From assembly GCA_944383785.1 (NCBI GenBank), contig CALWQV010000009.1:1-48808 (forward strand): a stretch of DNA of 48,808 bases, read 5' to 3'. The notes under the pieces are model-generated. The model saw nothing but the letters and a program-made list of their open reading frames with translations. It was not told where the DNA came from and ran no database searches. Both the position numbers and the translations under genes were made by a program. This document shows positions 43,701 through 48,808 of the stretch, in pieces (position 1 is the stretch's first letter; each line of letters opens with the position of its first letter). This stretch comes from an uncultured Enterocloster sp. (GTDB taxonomy: Bacteria; Bacillota; Clostridia; Lachnospirales; Lachnospiraceae).

Positions 43701-45051
43701 GGGAGCCGCCCGCATCCGCATCCGCTCCCTGATCGCCGCCCTGCGGGTGCGGGATCAGAAGCACTACGAGCGCCATGTGGTATCAAGCGCCTACAACCGG
43801 GTTATGTTCACCAAGGATATGAAGAAGGACTACACCCTGCTGTGTCCTCAGATGTCGCCTATTCATTTTGATCTGCTGGAGCCTGCCATCCGTGCCTTCG
43901 GCTACAAGATCGAGGTTCTTCAGAACCACAACCGGAACGCGGTGGACGTGGGGCTTCAGTATGTGAACAATGACGCCTGCTATCCTTCCCTGATCGTCAT
44001 CGGCCAGATCATGGACGCCTTACTTTCCGGCAAATACGACTTGGATCATACGGCAGTGGTCATGAGCCAGACCGGCGGCGGCTGCCGGGCCTCCAACTAC
44101 ATCGGATTCATCCGCAGGGCCTTAGAAAAGGCGGGCATGGGCCAGATTCCCGTGATCTCCGTCAACGCCAACGGCATGGAGACGAATCCGGGCTTTTCCA
44201 TTACACTGCCCTTGCTGACCAAGGCCATGCAGGCTGTGGTGTACGGCGACGTTTTTATGCGGGTGCTCTACGCCACCCGGCCCTATGAAGCGGAGCCCGG
44301 AAGCGCCAATGCCCTCCATGAGAAATGGAAAAAGCGCTGCATCAAGTCCCTGTCAAAGCGCAGCGCGGCTATGGTGGAATTTTCCAGAAATGTGCGGGGC
44401 ATTATCCGGGATTTTGACGCCCTGCCCCGCCGTGATATCAAGAAGCCGAAAGTGGGAATCGTGGGAGAGATCCTGGTGAAATTTTCACCCCTTGCCAACA
44501 ACCACATCGTGGACCTGCTGGAGCACGAGGGAGCGGAGGCGGTTATGCCGGATCTGATGGATTTCCTGCTCTACAGCTTTTACAACAGCAATTTTAAGGC
44601 GGACCACCTGGGAACCAAGCGCTCCACCGCCTACCTGTGCAACGCGGGAATCGCCCTTTTGGAGTATTTCCGTAAGACTGCCAAGAAGGAGCTGGCGGCC
44701 AGCAAGCATTTTACGCCTCCTTCCAACATCAACGAGCTGGCTCAGATGGCCAAGGGCTTCGTCTCCCTGGGCAACCAAACCGGAGAGGGCTGGTTCCTGA
44801 CCGGAGAGATGCTGGAGCTGATCCACAGCGGGGTGAATAACATTGTCTGCACCCAGCCCTTTGGCTGCCTGCCCAACCATATCGTAGGCAAGGGCGTGAT
44901 TAAGGAGCTGCGCAGGCATTACCCCCAGTCCAATATCATTGCCGTGGACTACGACCCCGGCGCCAGCGAGGTAAACCAGTTAAACCGGATTAAGCTTATG
45001 CTGGCGACGGCGCAGAAGAACTTGAAAAAAGAAGCGGAGACGGCGAGATAA
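40771..45051 (+). CDS. Giant 2-hydroxyacyl-CoA dehydratase activase-related protein (two ASKHA domains)
   Basis: A 1426-residue protein. Two BadF/HgdC-type ATPase domains lie in tandem: domain 1 from [14 protein letters not shown] (residues 10-) and domain 2 from [15 protein letters not shown] (about 328-). Each has a cysteine pair exactly 39 residues apart, C128/C167 and C448/C487, the spacing used in HgdC to hold a 4Fe-4S cluster between subunits. A further cysteine set follows (C614, C617, C621, C641). The C-terminal ~700 residues resemble DUF2229 and dehydratase (HgdB-like) regions. Such proteins are thought to drive radical dehydration or similar low-potential chemistry; the substrate is unknown. 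AGGAGG is 24 bases from the ATG, unusually far, and an in-frame stop prevents an earlier start. No separate dehydratase subunits are adjacent. Confidence 0.88.
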   Translation: MSSLHTNLTLGIDIGSTTVKVALLDEDHKILFSDYERHFADIQKTLAGLLVKAMETTGPVSVLPMITGSGGLALSTHLGVPFIQEVVAVASALQDYAPRTDVAIELGGEDAKIIYFTGGIDQRMNGICAGGTGSFIDQMASLLQTDAAGLNEYAKNYKAIYPIAARCGVFAKSDIQPLINEGATREDLAASIFQAVVNQTISGLACGKPIRGNVAFLGGPLHFLPELRKSFIRTLHLTGDQIIAPDHSHLFAAVGAALNPQEGQEPQELSSLIDRLSQGIQMDFEVKRMEPLFADQADYDAFRRRHDGHKVKTGELSSYKGNCYLGIDAGSTTTKVALVGEEGELLYRFYDNNHGSPLATAIRSIKEIRDQLPPEAKIVRSCSTGYGEALLKAALMLDEGEVETISHYYAAAFFEPDVDCILDIGGQDMKCIKIKDGTVDSVQLNEACSSGCGSFIETFAKSLNFSVEDFAKEALFAKNPTDLGTRCTVFMNSNVKQAQKEGASVADISAGLAYSVIKNALFKVIKITKASDLGSHVVVQGGTFYNDAVLRSFEKISGCNAVRPDIAGIMGAFGAALIARERYHMIPEGEDRTTTMLSLDKIVDLKYTTSMTRCKGCNNHCVLTINRFGSGGRHFISGNRCERGLGIEKSKKEVPNLFDYKYHRMFDYDPLPEDEANRGIIGIPRVLNMYENFPFWAVFFKKLGFRVILSPQSTRQIYELGIESIPSESECYPAKLVHGHISWLIRQGVKTIFYPCIPYERNETPDAGNHYNCPMVTSYAENIKNNVEELAENNVRFLNPFMAFTNEEILTKALVDIFKEEYQIPQAEVKMAAHTAWTELLASRRDMEKKGEEVLKWMKEKGRRGIVLAGRPYHVDPEIHHGIPDLITSYGFAVLTEDSVSHLGKVERPLVVTDQWMYHSRLYAAASFVKKQDNLDLIQLNSFGCGLDAVTTDQVADILTHSGKIYTVLKIDEVNNLGAARIRIRSLIAALRVRDQKHYERHVVSSAYNRVMFTKDMKKDYTLLCPQMSPIHFDLLEPAIRAFGYKIEVLQNHNRNAVDVGLQYVNNDACYPSLIVIGQIMDALLSGKYDLDHTAVVMSQTGGGCRASNYIGFIRRALEKAGMGQIPVISVNANGMETNPGFSITLPLLTKAMQAVVYGDVFMRVLYATRPYEAEPGSANALHEKWKKRCIKSLSKRSAAMVEFSRNVRGIIRDFDALPRRDIKKPKVGIVGEILVKFSPLANNHIVDLLEHEGAEAVMPDLMDFLLYSFYNSNFKADHLGTKRSTAYLCNAGIALLEYFRKTAKKELAASKHFTPPSNINELAQMAKGFVSLGNQTGEGWFLTGEMLELIHSGVNNIVCTQPFGCLPNHIVGKGVIKELRRHYPQSNIIAVDYDPGASEVNQLNRIKLMLATAQKNLKKEAETAR

Positions 45052-45091
45052 TTTGTCGCTTATAATAGTTTTAAAAACAGGTGCATAATAA

Positions 45092-45137
45092 AAAGAAGAC
45101 CCAAGTTTTTCATTATCAAAATTCTTGGGTCTTCTTT
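45092..45137. terminator. Bidirectional terminator
   Basis: A perfect 14-bp stem (45092-45105 with 45124-45137), with A-rich and T-rich flanks on both sides, lies between the giant activase gene and the convergent Rpn-type gene. Confidence 0.88.
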
Positions 45138-45156
45138 GCATCTGCACAATTGAACT

Positions 45157-46182
45157 TTACTCTATATTCGCCTGAGCAAGCATCTCCTCTAGCTGTCTGA
45201 TCTTCCGGTCTTTTTGGCTCATCTCCCTTTTTATGGAATCCAACTCCTTATCTTTCTGTTCAATCTCCCCTCTCTGCTGCTCGATCTCTTCCCTCTGCTG
45301 CTCAATCATGTACTTCACCGTATTGGCGTCCAGAATCCTTAATGCCTCGGAATACATTCCCATCAACTCCTCTACCTTGCGACGAAACTGAAATACCTGG
45401 CAGTAGATCTCCCCAAACTCTGGATACGCCTCCAGCACCTTCCGGATCCGCTCCATATCGTCGGCGGCGATTAACGTCAGCCAGGCTTCGATCTTCTTAT
45501 CTATATTCTGCTGGCTTTTTAAGAAGATGTCAAGTGGTATCATCAGATATTCCTGCAAAAGATCCAGCTCAAGCCCCGTATCGAACCGCTGCCTGGCATG
45601 GTGGAGATACTTCCCCGGAAACTTGTGGAATTCCTTGGGGCTTTTCTGGAACAAGACGATGGTATAGACCTTCTTGATCTGCTGGTAGGAAAAGGGCTGA
45701 TTCTTCTCCCTGCATTTGGTACGTACCAGGGAATACTGGCGCATCACCAGGTCACTGGAGTAGCAGGCGCACCGCTGGCCGGGGAACAAATATCCCACTT
45801 TTTGTATTTCGATGTCTGCTAAAGCTCCTGATTCCAGCTGTACCAGCAAATCCATGACCAACAGGGAGCCTTCGTCCGTCAGGCGGCTGGACTCGGTGGG
45901 CAGGGCGTGGAGGATCTTCACCTCTTCCCCCAGGCACAGGCTCAAAAACTCCTCCAGCCGGTAAGCGTACTGTTGGGGATCAAATACTGCCTTAAACATG
46001 GGATCATAGGTCAGGTTCAGCCCCCGCTCCCCCATACAGAACTCCAGGAACTCGGATTTTAAGGGTTCCGAAAGCCCCAGGTATTTTGAAAAAAGTCCCG
46101 GCGTTTTTTGGATCATCCGCATGACTTCCTCTTCGGTCAGCTTTGGGCCGAAAATCTCTTCTGGCGACGGTTTCTTACACAT
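45157..46182 (-). CDS. Rpn/PD-(D/E)XK nuclease-family protein
   Basis: A 341-residue protein of the Rpn recombination-promoting nuclease / PD-(D/E)XK 'transposase' family. The family opening DPMFKAVFD is at about residues 60-68, and the nuclease core is seen as VMDLLVQLESG followed by ADIEIQK (acidic D...ExQ). The C-terminus is a 7-residue-periodic coiled coil (repeating EIEQQRG/EIEQKDK), a place where such genes vary in repeat number. Rpn proteins occur in many paralogues per genome and are linked to DNA cleavage and phage defence. AGGAGG eight bases upstream decides the ATG at 46182. Confidence 0.85.
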   Translation of the reverse strand: MCKKPSPEEIFGPKLTEEEVMRMIQKTPGLFSKYLGLSEPLKSEFLEFCMGERGLNLTYDPMFKAVFDPQQYAYRLEEFLSLCLGEEVKILHALPTESSRLTDEGSLLVMDLLVQLESGALADIEIQKVGYLFPGQRCACYSSDLVMRQYSLVRTKCREKNQPFSYQQIKKVYTIVLFQKSPKEFHKFPGKYLHHARQRFDTGLELDLLQEYLMIPLDIFLKSQQNIDKKIEAWLTLIAADDMERIRKVLEAYPEFGEIYCQVFQFRRKVEELMGMYSEALRILDANTVKYMIEQQREEIEQQRGEIEQKDKELDSIKREMSQKDRKIRQLEEMLAQANIE

Positions 46183-46340
46183 AGAATGACCTCCTGTCTG
46201 TAACTGCTTGTCTGTCAAAAGACAATGAACTTGGAACAGTTACGGCGAAACGCCGGACTGAAAATAAAATGATACAGAAATGTATAACAGAACTTTTCAG
46301 ACAATTTTACTATAACACAGGTGAGGGGAGAAATACAAGA

Positions 46341-46388
46341 AAATTTTAAAGAGAGCCTCCAAAACTCTTCTCCCGTTTGGCGGCTCTC
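46341..46388 (-). terminator. glyA terminator
   Basis: GAGAGCC (46351-46357) pairs with GGCTCTC (46382-46388), extended by CCAAA/TTTGG. On the minus strand TTTAAAATTT follows. It lies 25 bases after the glyA stop. Confidence 0.75.
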
Positions 46389-46412
46389 CTTCGCTCCCTT
46401 ATACTACATGTT

Positions 46413-47672
46413 TTACTGATACAGCGGATATTTGTCGCAGAGCTTCGTCACTTCACTCCGGATATAGTCGGCCTTGTTCTCAAAGTCCGTGGCGGCCAGC
46501 CAGATGCACTCGGCGATCTTGGCCATATCTTCCTCCACCAGTCCCCTGGTGGTGATCGCCGGGGTTCCGATGCGCACGCCGGAGGTCACAAAGGGACTTC
46601 TAGGATCATTGGGCACGGTGTTCTTATTCAGGGTAATGTACACCTCATCGCAGCGGTTCTGAAGCTCTTTACCAGAAATCTCCATCCCCCGCAGATCCAC
46701 TAACATCAGATGGTTGTCCGTTCCTCCGGTCAGAATCTTAAATCCCTGTTTTTGAAGCTCCTCAGCCAGCGCCTTGGCATTCTTTACGACCTGGTGCTGA
46801 TAAGCCTTAAATTCCGGCTTCAGGGCCTCGCCCAGGCACACAGCCTTTGCGGCGATGATGTGCTCTAAGGGGCCTCCCTGGGTTCCGGGGAAGATCGCTT
46901 TATTGAAATTAAACTTCTCAGCGGCCTCTTTATTTGCCAGGATCATGCCGCCTCTGGGGCCTCTTAATGTCTTATGGGTCGTAGTGGTTACCACATCCGC
47001 GTAGGGAATGGGGCTTGGATGCTCTCCTGCCGCTACCAATCCGGCGATGTGAGCCATATCCACCATCAGGTAAGCTCCCACCTTGTCCGCCACTTCGCGG
47101 AACCGCTTAAAGTCAATAGTTCTGGCGTAAGCGCTGGCTCCGGCAATGATTAGCTTCGGCTTGGACTCCAGAGCAATGCGTTCCAGCTCGTCGTAGTCAA
47201 TGAGGCCTTCATCATTTACCCCGTAAGGGACAATGTTAAAATACAAACCTGAGAAATTCACAGGGCTCCCGTGGGTCAGATGGCCTCCGTGATTTAAGTT
47301 CATGCCTAAAACCGTATCCCCTGGCTTCAGCATCGCCACAAATACCGCCATATTTGCCTGGGCGCCGGAATGGGGCTGTACATTGGCATAATCACAGCCG
47401 AACAGCTTCTTAGCTCTCTCAATGGCCAGGTTCTCCACTACGTCCACGCACTGACAGCCGCCGTAATAGCGCTTTCCCGGGTAGCCTTCTGCGTATTTGT
47501 TGGTCAGTACTGTTCCCATTGCCATCATCACCGGCTCTGACACAATGTTCTCCGAAGCGATCAGCTCCAGGTTGCGTCTCTGGCGAGCACATTCCGCCTG
47601 AATGGCCTCTCCCACCTCTTTGTCATAGCCAGCGATCAAATCCATAACCTCATTAACCACTTGTGTACCCAT
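46413..47672 (-). CDS. glyA: Serine hydroxymethyltransferase
   Basis: A 419-residue PLP enzyme that interconverts serine and glycine with tetrahydrofolate as one-carbon carrier. The N-terminal [10 protein letters not shown], the [14 protein letters not shown] segment and the PLP-lysine motif [14 protein letters not shown] are present; length is normal. The ATG is preceded by AAAGGA at four bases. It has its own consensus promoter and terminator. It links to the serC-serA genes at 11-13 kb only by metabolism, not by position. Confidence 0.96.
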   Translation of the reverse strand: MGTQVVNEVMDLIAGYDKEVGEAIQAECARQRRNLELIASENIVSEPVMMAMGTVLTNKYAEGYPGKRYYGGCQCVDVVENLAIERAKKLFGCDYANVQPHSGAQANMAVFVAMLKPGDTVLGMNLNHGGHLTHGSPVNFSGLYFNIVPYGVNDEGLIDYDELERIALESKPKLIIAGASAYARTIDFKRFREVADKVGAYLMVDMAHIAGLVAAGEHPSPIPYADVVTTTTHKTLRGPRGGMILANKEAAEKFNFNKAIFPGTQGGPLEHIIAAKAVCLGEALKPEFKAYQHQVVKNAKALAEELQKQGFKILTGGTDNHLMLVDLRGMEISGKELQNRCDEVYITLNKNTVPNDPRSPFVTSGVRIGTPAITTRGLVEEDMAKIAECIWLAATDFENKADYIRSEVTKLCDKYPLYQ

Positions 47673-47722
47673 CCTTTCCTTTGTGTGTTTGTGTAAAAGG
47701 AGCGCAAATGCCCTTTCCTGCG

Positions 47723-47751
47723 ATTATAACGTTGGATGGAGGATGTGTCAA
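47723..47751 (-). promoter_or_regulatory. glyA promoter, full consensus
   Basis: On the minus strand TTGACA (47751-47746), 17 bases, TATAAT (47728-47723). The leader is about 45 bases, too short for a glycine or folate riboswitch. Confidence 0.85.
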
Positions 47752-47765
47752 GGAAAAGGAAGCTA

Positions 47766-48707
47766 TTACCTCCCGCAGCATTTTTTGTATTTTTTGCCGC
47801 TGCCGCAGGGACAGGGATCATTTCTGCCGATTTTGGGCTGAATCTTCCGGTAGGGATTGACGCCATCCGACAGATCAAGCTGCTTCTTCCCTTCGTCTTT
47901 CTCCCTCCGATAGGCCCGCTCCAGCGATTGGGCCAAGACTTCTTTGTCAGACTCCTTTACATATCCGGAAAGGCTGCCCCGTATCTCTGCCTCTGCCTTC
48001 TTCGGGTCACATTCCAGCTTTTCTAAAAACTCCCGGTTATCCGCGTATGTATACGGATAAGCCTCTTTTATATAGGACAGCGCTTCCGGGTGGCTCTTTT
48101 GATATTGACACATGTACCATTCATAAGTCAGGGCGATTGCCTCAGCCCGCGCTGCCTCCTCCTGGTCTGCGGATTCCAAATAGTTCCTCTCATAGGAAGC
48201 CGAAAGATAACGCTCCAGCAACCCGTTGATGTTGGGATCATCATGATAGGAATAGGATTCCCAGGAGGCAAAAGCGGATTTCAGCACTTCCTGGCTCTCT
48301 TCTGTTTTTAGGTATCCACGCTCCTTCACATAGGTGATCAATTCCAGGAACAAGGGGCGGTACCAGCGGTTGTGCATTAGGGTAGACCAATAAGCAAGAT
48401 CCGCGCCGAGGCACTTCTGCATCGATTCCGTCATCTCCACCTGCTCCAGGAACTTATAATACAGGCTTACATCCTCCGGGTATTTTCCATTAATCAGCTG
48501 AACATCCAGATACAAAAGATTCTGAAAGGTTCCGTCCAGCATTTCCGCCGAAGGAATATTACCGGTATTCTTAAACCGTAGGGCCTCCTGGTAAAACACC
48601 TCCCTGCTCTCCTTTGCTTTCCCCAGCTTCAGAAGGCTGTCTCCATAGCTGTTGTAATAAAAAGGCCGGTAAGTTTTCAGCGGATACAGAGGCGCGAAAA
48701 GTTCCAC
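47766..48707 (-). CDS. SEC-C / TPR-like protein, possibly 5'-truncated
   Basis: A 313-residue protein from a GTG at 48707. The N-terminal half looks like degenerate tetratricopeptide helices ([22 protein letters not shown]); the C-terminus is the SEC-C zinc motif [16 protein letters not shown]. No ribosome site precedes the GTG. The same frame remains protein-like for 12 more codons ([12 protein letters not shown]) up to a TGA at 48746-48744, and is open again from there to the window edge. Either the true gene begins elsewhere and a nonsense change has split it, or the GTG is real and weakly expressed. The tail matches that of the SEC-C gene at 2645-3154. Confidence 0.6.
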   Translation of the reverse strand: MELFAPLYPLKTYRPFYYNSYGDSLLKLGKAKESREVFYQEALRFKNTGNIPSAEMLDGTFQNLLYLDVQLINGKYPEDVSLYYKFLEQVEMTESMQKCLGADLAYWSTLMHNRWYRPLFLELITYVKERGYLKTEESQEVLKSAFASWESYSYHDDPNINGLLERYLSASYERNYLESADQEEAARAEAIALTYEWYMCQYQKSHPEALSYIKEAYPYTYADNREFLEKLECDPKKAEAEIRGSLSGYVKESDKEVLAQSLERAYRREKDEGKKQLDLSDGVNPYRKIQPKIGRNDPCPCGSGKKYKKCCGR

Positions 48708-48743
48708 CGCTCTTTTACAATTTCCAAGTGCGTGCTCGGGGGT

Positions 48744-48808
48744 TCACTTAGATAAAGATACCACACCAATCCCACGCTGACTTTTGCTCAACCAATACAG
48801 CCGGAGGG
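48744..48808 (-). other. Open frame before in-frame TGA, running off the window
   Basis: Read on the minus strand in the SEC-C frame, the last 20 codons of the window are open (LRLYWLSKSQRGIGVVSLSK) and end in the TGA at 48746-48744. It could be the tail of an upstream gene or the continuation of a split SEC-C protein. The window end prevents a decision. Confidence 0.3.

Noticed and set aside
47673..47765. Riboswitch upstream of glyA
   Set aside because: Only ~45 bases separate the consensus promoter from the start codon, too few for a glycine, folate or SAM riboswitch.

Overview
The window reads as chromosomal DNA of an anaerobic, spore-forming Firmicute of the class Clostridia, most likely a Lachnospiraceae (Clostridium cluster XIVa) gut-type bacterium. 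This is inferred from gene content, not from any search: a SpoIIM-like sporulation protein, two SEC-C proteins, a HAAS/DUF1700 protein, surface proteins with choline-binding-type aromatic repeats, a giant 2-hydroxyacyl-CoA dehydratase activase, Fe-dependent alcohol dehydrogenase, and strong AGGAGG ribosome sites with classical -35/-10 promoters. Most genes are on the minus strand. I saw no rRNA, tRNA, CRISPR array or intact insertion sequence.

Left part (1-9.6 kb): housekeeping and accessory genes. They are a cold-shock protein, Hsp33 with a methyltransferase, a SEC-C protein, a HAAS protein, an MBL hydrolase, an AlbA_2/Schlafen-type ATPase-fold protein that looks imported, an Fe-alcohol dehydrogenase and an M23 peptidase. 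The stretch 3.2-4.4 kb is an intergenic patchwork: a candidate small RNA, the last ~35 codons of a tyrosine integrase, two perfect hairpins and a 55-bp tandem repeat.

9.6-18.1 kb: amino-acid biosynthesis, transcribed leftwards as leuB-ilvD-ilvB and then (own promoter) serC-serA-DUF1015, ending in a beheaded HAD-phosphatase remnant.

18.3-30.4 kb: the most interesting region. A LysR regulator faces a minus-strand operon of oligopeptide-binding lipoprotein, two permeases, two ATPases, two tandem penicillin-acyltransferase-like (C45) Ntn hydrolases and a PrpF-family isomerase translationally coupled to the hydrolase. A large M28 peptidase converges on the regulator. I infer an inducible uptake-and-hydrolysis pathway for an amide- or peptide-like compound; the substrate is unknown. 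The divergent promoters overlap head to head, and a nested dyad lies over the -35 of the operon promoter.

30.4-40.5 kb: two paralogous signal-peptide/aromatic-repeat surface proteins bracket xerD, a spoIIM-nudix-proC-lysA operon and a corA-(pseudo)rhomboid-pyk operon. 40.8-45.1 kb: a 1426-residue protein with two activase domains fused to dehydratase-related regions. Right end: an Rpn-type PD-(D/E)XK nuclease, glyA, and a second SEC-C protein whose reading frame continues upstream of its only plausible start to an in-frame TGA.
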